The notes under the pieces were generated by a model, which was not told where the DNA came from, did no database searches, and saw only the letters and a list, made by a program, of their open reading frames with translations. The position numbers were made by a program, and so were the translations under genes. From Nocardia acididurans (lineage in GTDB: Bacteria; Actinomycetota; Actinomycetes; Mycobacteriales; Mycobacteriaceae), in contig NZ_JAERRJ010000011.1 in the NCBI RefSeq assembly GCF_016741815.1, positions 124,001-188,000 on the forward strand: 64,000 nucleotides of DNA, given 5' to 3'. How positions within the stretch are numbered: the stretch's first letter is position 1; each line of letters opens with the position of its first letter. Positions 43,277-52,200 of this stretch are shown one piece after another.

Positions 43277-44355
43277 CCGGCTTCCGCGGCGGCTCCCTGC
43301 TGTTCTGGGTCTACTGGCTGCTCCTGATCGGCGGCGGCATCGCCCTGCTCGCGCAGCTGGCGAGCACCCTGTCGCTCACCCTGCCCGACGTGCTGGTCGG
43401 CATGCCGGTCACCCTGCTGACCCTGGTCGTCTACGGCGGCCTGCTGATCTACCTGGACCGCCTGCGCGCCCGCACCACGATCCGGACGCCCCTGGTGCTC
43501 GGATTCCTGTGGGGCGCACTGGCCGGCCCCGGCATCGCCATCTTCGCCAACGACGACAATATGCGCGCCATCCAGAACCTCGCGGGCGACGCCTTCGCCA
43601 CCAACTGGGCGGCCCCCATCTCCGCCTCCATCGTGGAGGAGGGCATCAAGGGCCTGGGCGTCTTCACCGTCGCCTGGCTGGCCCGCCCACTGCTGACCCG
43701 CGCCATGCACGGTCTGCTGCTCGGCGGCTGCACCGGCCTGGGATTCCAAGTGGTGGAAGACATTACGTACAACGCCAACGCCCCGCTCTCCTCCGCGCAG
43801 GGCGGCCCCGGCTCGACCATCGTCACCGCGCTGCTGCGCTTCGCGGTCGGCGTCACCTCGCACTGGATGTTCACCGCCCTCGCGGGTATCGGCATCGTGC
43901 TGGCCCTCGCCCGCAGGGATTGGTCCGCGGGCCGCCGGTTCGCGGTCTTCGCCGCCTGCTATCTGCTCGGCGCCGCCATGCATTTCGCGTGGGACTCCCC
44001 GACGCCGCAGGGTGCGGAATGGTTCGGCATGGGCGGCAAGATGATCATCTACATCGCCGTGTTCCTGGCCGTCTACCTCCGGGTACTGCGCAGTGAGCGC
44101 GGCTGGTTCCTGGAGCAGGCGAAAGTTGTCGCGGCCCAGGGTGTCGCCCCGATCGAGGAGCTGAACACCCTGGTGACGCGACGGTCCCGCCGCCGCGCCC
44201 GCACCGCCCTGATCCACCAGGGTGGGCCGCCGAAGCGCTGGATCACCCAGCGGCAACGGCAGCTCACCGAGGTGGTGCAGCGGTCAGGCGGGTACGGCCG
44301 AAGTGGGCAGGTTCCCGGCCAGCTCTATGGTTTCGGCCAGCAGGTCGGCGGCTGA
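43273..44355 (+). CDS. PrsW-family intramembrane protease
   Basis: This 360-residue protein has about 8 membrane segments. The family motifs are present: the paired Glu in SASIVEEGIKGLGVF, GLGFQVVEDITYNA, the His of VTSHWMFTALAGIGI, and YLLGAAMHFAWDSP. PrsW proteins are glutamic-type intramembrane proteases that cleave anti-sigma factors or other membrane proteins. It begins at GTG 43273 inside the stop of the single-span membrane protein gene. Its basic C-terminal tail is read opposite the end of the AOS gene (72 bp antisense overlap). Confidence 0.85.
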   Translation: MTGFRGGSLLFWVYWLLLIGGGIALLAQLASTLSLTLPDVLVGMPVTLLTLVVYGGLLIYLDRLRARTTIRTPLVLGFLWGALAGPGIAIFANDDNMRAIQNLAGDAFATNWAAPISASIVEEGIKGLGVFTVAWLARPLLTRAMHGLLLGGCTGLGFQVVEDITYNANAPLSSAQGGPGSTIVTALLRFAVGVTSHWMFTALAGIGIVLALARRDWSAGRRFAVFAACYLLGAAMHFAWDSPTPQGAEWFGMGGKMIIYIAVFLAVYLRVLRSERGWFLEQAKVVAAQGVAPIEELNTLVTRRSRRRARTALIHQGGPPKRWITQRQRQLTEVVQRSGGYGRSGQVPGQLYGFGQQVGG

Positions 44356-45681
44356 GACCAGTTGCGCCCCGGTGTGTTCGGAGGTGATGAAGAATCGCAA
44401 CCGTTCCTTGCCCACCGGAACCGCCGGGGCCGAAATGGCCCCGGCATACACTCCGCGCCGCAGCAGCGTGCCGGAGACGAACCCGGCCCGGATCTCACCC
44501 GGCACGATCACCGGAACGATCGGAGTCCCGTGGGACTCACCGAGATCCAGGTCGCGATCCCGCAGCGCGGTATCGAACAGCCGCGCGTTGTCCCACAGCC
44601 GCGAGACCCGCTCGGGCTCGGCCTCCAGCACATCCAGCCCGGCCAGCGCCGCCCCGATGGCGGACGGCGCCGGAGCGCCGGTGAGCATGGCGACGCCCGG
44701 CGCACTGGCCTTCATGGCGGCGATCAGATCGGCGTCGGCGGCGATGAATCCGCCGACACTGCCCAGCGCCTTGGACAGCGTGCCCATCCAGATGTCCACA
44801 TCCGTGCCGGCCATGTCGTAGTGCTCGCGGATCCCGTGCCCGCGCGCCCCGAACACCCCGAACGAATGCGCCTCGTCGACCATGACCGCGCAGTCGAATT
44901 CCCGTGCGATGGCCGCTAATTCGGCCACCCGGCCCACGGTCCCGTCCATGCTGTAGTGCCCTTCCAGCACCACCATGGCGCGGTCGAATCCCGACCGCGA
45001 CATGCGCAGCACCGACCGCAGCGACTCCGGATCGTTGTGCCGGAAGTTGATCCGCCGGCATCCGGCCCACTGCGTCCCCGACACCACGCTGCCGTGGATG
45101 AGCGAGTCGCAGAACGCCACATCGCCCTCCCGCAGCAGGAACCCGATCACCCCCGCATTGGTGAGGTATCCGCTGGTGGTGACCATGGCATCGCCGACCC
45201 CGTAGATCCCGGCCAGCCGCTGCTCGATCTCCCCGTACAGCGGGATCTCACCCGATACGATCCGGCTCGCCGACGCCGAGGCGCCGTACTGATCGAGCGC
45301 GTCCTTGGCGGCGCGCACCACCCGGGGATGACTCGACAGCCCCAGATAGTTGTAGGCGCTGAAGTTCACCAGCTCACTGTCCAACGCGCGAATCACCGTG
45401 TCATTGGGGCTGTTTCGCGGCAGGAACAGCGGATTGGCCAACCCGGACTGCGCACTGATGGCCGCGATGGCCGCCTGCTTTGCCACCGTCGAGGCCACCT
45501 CCGGATGGTCGGCGAACTGCCGCCCCGGGCCGCGTGCCGGGCGCGTGTGCCCGGCACGTGCGGCGGACGGAGGCGGCGCGGCAGCGGCCCCGGCCCCCCG
45601 CGTCGCGGGTACCGGCGGCTTCACTCCATTTCCGCTGCCGGAGAGCAGTTTCCGCGCCAGATCCCGCGCCGACTCGCTCAC
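44284..45681 (-). CDS. Alpha-oxoamine synthase (PLP enzyme) downstream of the PKS
   Basis: The 465-residue protein has a flexible Pro/Ala-rich N-terminal extension of about 85 residues, then the AOS fold shared by KBL, BioF, ALAS and serine palmitoyltransferase: FSAYNYLGLSSHPRV, GASASASRIVSGEIPLYGEIEQRLA, ALEGHYSMDG-type VVLEGHYSMDGTVG, VMVDEAHSFGVFGARGHG and Schiff-base Lys304 in GTLSKALGSVGGF. AOS enzymes condense an amino acid with an acyl thioester, losing CO2. GTG 45681 overlaps the PKS stop by 4 bp, so the acyl donor is very probably the polyketide on the PKS ACP. No biotin or heme genes are near. Confidence 0.87.
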   Translation of the reverse strand: MSESARDLARKLLSGSGNGVKPPVPATRGAGAAAAPPPSAARAGHTRPARGPGRQFADHPEVASTVAKQAAIAAISAQSGLANPLFLPRNSPNDTVIRALDSELVNFSAYNYLGLSSHPRVVRAAKDALDQYGASASASRIVSGEIPLYGEIEQRLAGIYGVGDAMVTTSGYLTNAGVIGFLLREGDVAFCDSLIHGSVVSGTQWAGCRRINFRHNDPESLRSVLRMSRSGFDRAMVVLEGHYSMDGTVGRVAELAAIAREFDCAVMVDEAHSFGVFGARGHGIREHYDMAGTDVDIWMGTLSKALGSVGGFIAADADLIAAMKASAPGVAMLTGAPAPSAIGAALAGLDVLEAEPERVSRLWDNARLFDTALRDRDLDLGESHGTPIVPVIVPGEIRAGFVSGTLLRRGVYAGAISAPAVPVGKERLRFFITSEHTGAQLVSAADLLAETIELAGNLPTSAVPA

Positions 45682-48600
45682 GCGGTCACCTCTGCGGCGG
45701 GAGCGCCGATCAGGAATTCGGCGGCTCGGGCGCCGGCCTGGGCGAGCGTGAACGACCGTCCGAGCCGCAGCGCGGACAGATCGACCCCGAGCGATTTGCC
45801 CACCAGCGCACCGAATTCCACCGCCATGAGCGAATCGAGGCCGAGGTCGGTCACCGGCACGGTCAGATCGATCGACTCGGCGTCCACGCCCATGACCGCC
45901 GCCAACTGCTCGGCGAGCATATGCGCGACCACGTCATTGCGCTGCGCCTCCTCGAGTTCGCGCAGGGCGACCACGAGATGCGAAGCAGCCGAATCATCCT
46001 CGGCCGCGGCGGCGATGCGCTCCTGCACCCGCCCGGTCTGCGTGAAGAACGGCACGGAGGCCGCGACCTGCTTCCAATCGATGGGAATGATGGCCGCCTG
46101 ATGGTGGATGTCCAGGGTCAGCGCCTGCTCCAGGAACTCGGTGCCCTCATCCATATCGATGGAGTCGAATCCCGTGGTGCGCAGGTACCGTGCCACGTTC
46201 TCGTCGGCGGCCATACCGCCCGCCATATGACCCCACCCGACGGCGAGGACCTCGCCGCCGTCGCGGGCCACCTGATCCGCGACGGCCTGCAACGCGAGGT
46301 TGGCGGCCGTGTAGGAGTACTGCCCGACGCCGCCGAAGATCGCGCTACCGGAGGAGAACAGCACGAACATATCCAATTCCGCACCGGCGGAGGCGATTCC
46401 GCGCCGCAGCGCCCGCACGCCCTCGATCTTCGGCCGATAGACCGAGGCGAGCGAGTCCCGATCCATCACCGAGACGCGCTTGTCGTCCACCACGCCGGCG
46501 GTGTGGAAGACCCCGCGCAGCGGATGTTCGGGGGAGTGCGCCCGCCCGATCACCGCGGTGATCGCCTCGGCATCGGTGACGTCCACCCGCTCGGTGGTGA
46601 CCGTGACACCCTGGGTTTCCCACTCGGACAGCAGATTCCGTGCTTCGTCGGTGCTCGCACCACTGCGCCCGAGCAGGGTGAGCCTGCGCGCGCCCTTACC
46701 GACCAGCCAGCGCCCGACCGCCAGGCCGAACGCGCCGAAACCGCCGGTGATCACATACTGCGCGGCGGGATCGACCGTCACCGCACGGGTGCTCGGACGC
46801 ACCAGCGGTGCGGCCGATTCCAGGCTCACCGCGATCCGGCCGAGCTGCGCCGAACGCGCCACATCCTCGAATGCCCGTGCCACGTCATCGGTCTCGTACA
46901 CCTCGAACGGCAGCCGCCGGTAGGTACCGGCGGCGAGCGCCGCGTTCACCCGGGTGATGAGCTCGATGGTCTCGCGCCGCCGCAGCCGCAGCATGCGGTC
47001 CAGGTCGAAGGAGTGGTAGGAGATGTTCTTGTCGAAGTACCGCAGATCGAGCAGTCCGCCACCGTAGATATCGGCCTTGCCGATCTCCACGATGCGCCCG
47101 AACTCGGCCACCGCCTTGAAGTTCCGGCGCAGGATCTCACCCGGCGCGGTACTGATGATCACATCCGCGCCCCGCCCGTCGGTCAGCCCGAGCACATCGT
47201 CGGCGAAGTTCAGCGAGCGTGAATCGAGGACGTGATCCGCACCCTGCTCCAGCACGTAGGCGCGCCGCTCATCGGTGCTCGCGGTGCCGATCACGCTCGC
47301 CCCGCGCAGTTTCGCGATCTGCACGGCCGCCGAACCCACGCCGCCCGCCGCACCGTGCACCAGCACGACATCCCCGGCACGCACCCGCGCCAGCTCCAGC
47401 AGTGAGTACTCGGCGGTGGAGAATGCCGTTCCGCTGGTGCAGAATCCGGCCTCCGAGTCGTCCGGCGTCTTGATGAGCAGATCGCGATCGGTGGTGTGGA
47501 AGCGGCTGATCATGCCCTTGGAGGTGAGCGTCACGTGGTCGCCGGCGGCGAGATCGTGCACGTCCGCGCCGACCCGGACCACCACGCCGTCACCCTCCAT
47601 ACCCGGCAGGGTGCCGAAGAAGGTTCCGGCCATCTCCTCCTCGGCGAGCACGCCGATGACCTTGAGCGGATCCTTGTAGTTGAGCCCGACCGCCCGCATC
47701 CGGACCTCGACCTCGTTCGGGCCCGGCTCCCGCCGCGCGGTGCGCCGCCAGCCCAGCCGGGACAGCGTCCGCGACTTCGGCAGTTCGAGGGTGAAGTTGG
47801 CCTCCGGATCCTCCAGTGGCACAGCCTGTTCCAGCGCGTCGAGCCGGCCCTGCAGGGTGGCCTCGACCACGGTCACCCAGCGCAGGCCGTTGCGCAGGAA
47901 CACCTCGTCGGAGTTGTCGTAGGCGAACGCGCCCGGAACCGCCAGTTCGGCGGCGAGATCGGTGGCGTCCACGTCGGCCTCGACGTCGACCAGCCGCCAG
48001 CGCAGGCGCGGCTGCTCGTTCAGCAGCACCCGGCGTGCGCCGGCCAGCGCGGCGTGCGCCGGATTCGGCGCGGCATCCTCGTCGGGATGGGCGTAGGCGT
48101 GCTCGGTGATCAGGCTGACGTGCATCGATCCGTCACCGGTCATGGGGATTTCGGCCCCGCGCCGCTCCAGCCATTCGTCGAGGAATTCGTCGAAGGTCAC
48201 CGCCAGCCGGCGCAGCGTCCACAGGCTGTCCAGATCCGCGTATTCGGTTCCGGCGACGAGCGCGATATGCAGCCGCTCGACACCTTCCTCGGCCACTGCG
48301 GCCCGGAGGCGTTCGCGCACAGCGTCTTCCAGATCCGTGCGCTGCGGATCGCCGAGGACGAGGATCTCCGAGCGCGGTGTGGTGGCCGCGACGGTGGTGG
48401 CGCGAGCGCTTGCCGCCGAACCGAATTCGACGACCAGCGTGTAGGCGGGGCCCGTCGCGGGCAGGCCGCTGCGGTCCACCGGTTCCCGCATCTCCCAGCG
48501 GTCCTCGTAGAAGATGTCCGTCATGCGTTGCAGCGCACCGCGTCCCGGCGCGATGGAACCGAAGCGCATGCCGATCAGCTGCAGCACCACATTCTGTTCG

Positions 48601-51600
48601 GCGTCGAGCAGATCGATATCGGCGGTGGGCGCACCATCGGTGGACAGCCGTGCCACCACGGTCACCTGCTCCGGGATCGGCGCGAACGCCCGCACCCCGG
48701 CCACCGCGACGGGCACCATGGCCCCGTCGTCCGCGCTCCCGGATCCGGCCAGCAGCGCCGCCACGCTCTGCAGCGCGGCGTCCACGACGCAGGGGTGCGC
48801 GAGATGACCGGAATCCTGGGCGATCCCGCCGTCCAGGGTGGCTACCACGGTGGCACCCGAGATGCGCACGGCGGTCGCGCGCTGGAAGGCCGGCCCGTAT
48901 TCGAGCCCGCGCGCGGCCAATCCGGCGTAGAAGGCGGCCGGGTCGATGACATGCATCTCGTCCACGTCGGGCACCTCGACCTTGCCGGATTCGAAGCTGC
49001 CCTCGATGAGCCGGCCGGTGGCGTGCGTGGTCCAGGGCGCGTCGGCCACACTCCGCGAGCGGATGGTGAAGCGGCCCGTGGACTCCTCGACCTGGAGTTC
49101 GGCCAGCGGCGCATTGCCCTCGTCGATGATGAGCGGCGCGATGAACCGGACATCCTCCACCGCTACCCGCGTCGACTCGGTGCGCAGCGCCACCGCGCTC
49201 AGCGCGGCGTCCAGGTAGCCCGCTCCGGGCAGGATGCGCGCCCCGCCGACCACGTGATCGGCCAGCCACGGCATGGCTCCGACGCTGAGCTGGATTCGCC
49301 AGGAGTTCGACGGGCTGTCCAGATCCGGGTCGCCGAGCATGGCGTAGATCTCCGGGCTACCGTACTTGCGCTGCTGGAACACCGGATTGGCATTGCGCAG
49401 CGGAGTGCGCTGCCACGGGTAGCGCGGCAGCTCCACATGCGGGGTCACGGTATCCGCGAACAGGGCGTCGATATCGAGCGCACCCGCCGTGTACAGCCCG
49501 GCGACGGTCTGGCGCAGGCTCTCCGCGTCGTTCTGCTTGCGGTTGAGGGTGGCCACACTGGTGCCGGATTCGCCTGCGCCGATGAGGATTTCGCGAATAT
49601 TCGCGCCCAGCACCGGATGCGGCCCCACCTCCAGGTAGACCCGATGACCCGCACCGACCAGATCGGTGAGCGCGTCGGCGAACCGCACCGGCTGCCGCAC
49701 ATTGGCGCACCAGTACTCGGCATTCCAGTCACCCGCGGTGACCCGCTGCCCGGTGACCGTCGACCACAGCGGCAGGGTCGGCTCGGCGAGCGTCAGATCG
49801 GCCAGCGCCGTGCGCAATTCGCCGAGGATCGGCTCCATGAGGTAGCTGTGATACGGCACCTCCACGAACAACCGTTTGGCGAAAACGCCGTCAGCGGTGA
49901 GCGTTTCGGCGATCTCGTCGAGACGCGCCTGCGCCCCGGCGAGGGTGACGGCGCTCGGGCTGTTGATGGCGGCGATGTCGACCAGTTCGTCACCGTCGAT
50001 CAATTCCAGTGCGGCGGCGGGGGACAGGCCCACGGCCAGCATTCCGCCGGACCCCGCGGTGGTCGCCTGCAACCGGGCGCGATGGTAGCTCACGGTGAGG
50101 GCGTCCCGCAGCGACAGCATCCCCGTCACATACGCCGCCGACACCTCGCCCACACTGTGCCCGACCACCGCCGCCGGTCGAATCCCGAGTTCGCCCAGCA
50201 TGGCGTACAGCGCGACCTGCACCAGGAAGTTGGCAGGCTGCGCGACAGCCGTCGAGGTAACCCGCGACTCCTCCTCCGGCCGCAACAGCTCCGCCACGAT
50301 CGACCACCCCGAGATCTCCCGGAACACCGCATCGATCCGTTCGGCCTCCGCCGCGAAAGTCCCCCCACCCCGCAGCAGCTCCCGCCCCATACCCCACCAC
50401 TGCGGCCCCATCCCAGTGAACACGAACACCGGCTCCGGCGCCTTCCGCGCCACCACCTTGCTCGCCCCCCGCCCGCTCCCAGCGGCGAATTCGACCAGCG
50501 CCTCCACCAGCTCGGCATCGTCGGCGAACGTCACCGCCGTCCGGAACTGATGATGCTGACGCCGAGTCCACGCTCCCTCGGCCAGCCACGCGGGCTCAGC
50601 CCCCGCCGCAATGAGCTCCGCATACCCCCGCGCAATCTCCCGCGCCGCGTTCTCACTGCGCGCCGAAAGCGGCAGCACACCAAAATTCCTCGGCTCCCGC
50701 GACCCAGTCGCGGCCTGAGTGCTCTGCCCGGGGATGGGGGCTTGGGGGCTCTGCCCGGGGATGGGGGTTTGGGGGCTCTGCCCCCACACGGGGGTCTGGG
50801 GGCGGAGCCCCCCTTCTACCCCACCCTGGTCCAAGGGTGAGCCGACAGCGGGAACGTGCTCCTGCAGGATGGCGTGCGCGTTCGTACCCCCGTATCCGAA
50901 TCCGTTGACCGCGATGGTGATTCGCTCGATCTCGGCCCCGATCTCCTCGGCCTCGAGCTGCAGCCGGATCCCCAGCTCCTCGAACGGGATATCGGGATTG
51001 GGCGTCTCCAGCCATCCCTGCGGAGCCAGGGTGCGCTTCGAAATGGCAAGGGCCGACTTGATGATCCCGGCAATGCCCGACGCCGCCTCGGTATGCCCGA
51101 GCTGTGCCTTCACCGATCCGACGCCCACCGGCGCGGTGCGCCCCTCGACCTGCCCGTAGGCCCGCCCGATCGCGCGGAGTTCCAGCGGATCGCCGACCGG
51201 GGTTCCGGTGCCGTGCGCCTCCACATAGGTGACCTCGTGCGCGCCGATTCCCGCCCGCTCGGTCACCGACTTGGCAAGCGCCTCTTGCAGATCCGCGTTC
51301 GGCACGGTGATCGCGGTGGTGCGCCCGTCCTGATTGGACCCGGTCGCCTTGATGACCGCGTAGACCCGATCCCCGTCGCGCTCGGCGTCCTCGAGCTTCT
51401 TGAGCACGACCATGCCCGACCCCTCGCCCCGGCCGTACCCGTCCGCGGAGGCGTCGAACGGCTTGGACCGCCCGTCCGCGGCGAGGAATCCGCCCTTGCA
51501 CATGGAGACGAACGGCTCCGGCTGCATGAGCATGGTGACCCCGCCCGCCAGTGCGACCGTGCAGTCCCCGGCGTCGAGCGCCTGACAGGCCAGATGCAGC

Positions 51601-52142
51601 GCGACCAGCGACGACGAGCAGGCGGTGTCCACCGTCATGGCGGGTCCGACCATATTGAGCGCGTACGCGATTCGATTCGACAGCATGGTGTAGGACGCGC
51701 CCACCGCGGTGTGCATGTCCACGTACGGCAGCGCCGCGTTGGTGGTCGACACCGCGAGCTGATCCAGGGTGAACGCTCCCACGTACACGCCGATCGGCGC
51801 ACCCGTCACCCGGCCCGCGAATCCCGCGTCATCCAGTGCCTCCCAGGCGACTTCGAGCACGAGTCGCTGCTGCGGATCCATGGCCGCGGCCTCGCGCGGC
51901 GAGATGCCGAAGAAGTCCGGGTCGAAGGCCCACGGATCGCCGGTCAGGAACGCGGCGCGTTTGGTGTACATGCGACCGGGCGTGCGCCGGTCGGGGTCGT
52001 AGTAGCGGCGGTAGTCCCACCGCTGCGCGGGAATGTCGACGACGCCGTCTCGCTTGTTGATGATGAAGTCCCAGAACGATTCTGGGGAATCGATACCGCC
52101 GGCGTAACGGCATCCGATGCCGACAATGGCAATATCCGACAT
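45678..52142 (-). CDS. Fully reducing single-module type I polyketide synthase (KS-AT-DH-ER-KR-ACP)
   Basis: The 2154-residue synthase has all reducing domains. KS, residues 1-430: Cys175 in DTACSSSL, His310 in EAHGTGT, His350 in LGHTEAAS. AT, about 560-870: Ser663 in GHSVGEV, selectivity position PYHSY at 763-767. DH, about 930-1210: His963 in HVVGGARILP, Asp1121 in CVVDAALQ. ER, about 1440-1760: NADPH loop GAAGGVG at about 1600. KR, about 1795-2030: GGFGAFG at 1800, catalytic Tyr1944, VDD motif suggesting B-type stereochemistry. ACP: Ser2104 in GLDSL. There is no thioesterase; the overlapping AOS gene is the likely release enzyme. It probably works iteratively to build a saturated chain. 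ATG 52142 has GAGGAG upstream. The KS-AT linker holds a 9-residue repeat. Confidence 0.93.
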   Translation of the reverse strand: MSDIAIVGIGCRYAGGIDSPESFWDFIINKRDGVVDIPAQRWDYRRYYDPDRRTPGRMYTKRAAFLTGDPWAFDPDFFGISPREAAAMDPQQRLVLEVAWEALDDAGFAGRVTGAPIGVYVGAFTLDQLAVSTTNAALPYVDMHTAVGASYTMLSNRIAYALNMVGPAMTVDTACSSSLVALHLACQALDAGDCTVALAGGVTMLMQPEPFVSMCKGGFLAADGRSKPFDASADGYGRGEGSGMVVLKKLEDAERDGDRVYAVIKATGSNQDGRTTAITVPNADLQEALAKSVTERAGIGAHEVTYVEAHGTGTPVGDPLELRAIGRAYGQVEGRTAPVGVGSVKAQLGHTEAASGIAGIIKSALAISKRTLAPQGWLETPNPDIPFEELGIRLQLEAEEIGAEIERITIAVNGFGYGGTNAHAILQEHVPAVGSPLDQGGVEGGLRPQTPVWGQSPQTPIPGQSPQAPIPGQSTQAATGSREPRNFGVLPLSARSENAAREIARGYAELIAAGAEPAWLAEGAWTRRQHHQFRTAVTFADDAELVEALVEFAAGSGRGASKVVARKAPEPVFVFTGMGPQWWGMGRELLRGGGTFAAEAERIDAVFREISGWSIVAELLRPEEESRVTSTAVAQPANFLVQVALYAMLGELGIRPAAVVGHSVGEVSAAYVTGMLSLRDALTVSYHRARLQATTAGSGGMLAVGLSPAAALELIDGDELVDIAAINSPSAVTLAGAQARLDEIAETLTADGVFAKRLFVEVPYHSYLMEPILGELRTALADLTLAEPTLPLWSTVTGQRVTAGDWNAEYWCANVRQPVRFADALTDLVGAGHRVYLEVGPHPVLGANIREILIGAGESGTSVATLNRKQNDAESLRQTVAGLYTAGALDIDALFADTVTPHVELPRYPWQRTPLRNANPVFQQRKYGSPEIYAMLGDPDLDSPSNSWRIQLSVGAMPWLADHVVGGARILPGAGYLDAALSAVALRTESTRVAVEDVRFIAPLIIDEGNAPLAELQVEESTGRFTIRSRSVADAPWTTHATGRLIEGSFESGKVEVPDVDEMHVIDPAAFYAGLAARGLEYGPAFQRATAVRISGATVVATLDGGIAQDSGHLAHPCVVDAALQSVAALLAGSGSADDGAMVPVAVAGVRAFAPIPEQVTVVARLSTDGAPTADIDLLDAEQNVVLQLIGMRFGSIAPGRGALQRMTDIFYEDRWEMREPVDRSGLPATGPAYTLVVEFGSAASARATTVAATTPRSEILVLGDPQRTDLEDAVRERLRAAVAEEGVERLHIALVAGTEYADLDSLWTLRRLAVTFDEFLDEWLERRGAEIPMTGDGSMHVSLITEHAYAHPDEDAAPNPAHAALAGARRVLLNEQPRLRWRLVDVEADVDATDLAAELAVPGAFAYDNSDEVFLRNGLRWVTVVEATLQGRLDALEQAVPLEDPEANFTLELPKSRTLSRLGWRRTARREPGPNEVEVRMRAVGLNYKDPLKVIGVLAEEEMAGTFFGTLPGMEGDGVVVRVGADVHDLAAGDHVTLTSKGMISRFHTTDRDLLIKTPDDSEAGFCTSGTAFSTAEYSLLELARVRAGDVVLVHGAAGGVGSAAVQIAKLRGASVIGTASTDERRAYVLEQGADHVLDSRSLNFADDVLGLTDGRGADVIISTAPGEILRRNFKAVAEFGRIVEIGKADIYGGGLLDLRYFDKNISYHSFDLDRMLRLRRRETIELITRVNAALAAGTYRRLPFEVYETDDVARAFEDVARSAQLGRIAVSLESAAPLVRPSTRAVTVDPAAQYVITGGFGAFGLAVGRWLVGKGARRLTLLGRSGASTDEARNLLSEWETQGVTVTTERVDVTDAEAITAVIGRAHSPEHPLRGVFHTAGVVDDKRVSVMDRDSLASVYRPKIEGVRALRRGIASAGAELDMFVLFSSGSAIFGGVGQYSYTAANLALQAVADQVARDGGEVLAVGWGHMAGGMAADENVARYLRTTGFDSIDMDEGTEFLEQALTLDIHHQAAIIPIDWKQVAASVPFFTQTGRVQERIAAAAEDDSAASHLVVALRELEEAQRNDVVAHMLAEQLAAVMGVDAESIDLTVPVTDLGLDSLMAVEFGALVGKSLGVDLSALRLGRSFTLAQAGARAAEFLIGAPAAEVTA
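50719..50815. repeat. 27-bp G-rich tandem repeat inside the PKS gene
   Basis: The motif GCTCTGCCC starts at 50721, 50748 and 50775, an exact 27-bp period, with a fourth degenerate unit to about 50815. Units contain GGGGGC/GCCCCC hairpins. Since 27 is a multiple of 3, the array stays in frame and encodes repeats of PQTPIPGQS in the KS-AT linker (about residues 443-475). The units look like the G-rich palindromic repeats usually found between genes in Nocardia-like genomes. Confidence 0.75.
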
Positions 52143-52200
52143 GACGACTCCTCGGCAACTCAGAAATACCTGGTGTTCCCCCCGAGAAGGCAGAAGAAGG

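Noticed and set aside
44284..45681. Biotin synthesis enzyme BioF or heme synthesis ALAS
   Set aside because: The fold alone would allow it, but the translational overlap with a PKS lacking a thioesterase and the absence of bio or hem genes favour a polyketide-release role.
50719..50815. CRISPR-like array from 27-bp periodicity
   Set aside because: Repeats are contiguous with no spacers, lie within a coding gene, and no cas genes are present.
47496..50840. Long open frame of over 1100 codons on the plus strand
   Set aside because: It lies antisense to the PKS. Its composition (Arg/His/Gln-rich, no family motif) is that of a high-GC shadow frame.
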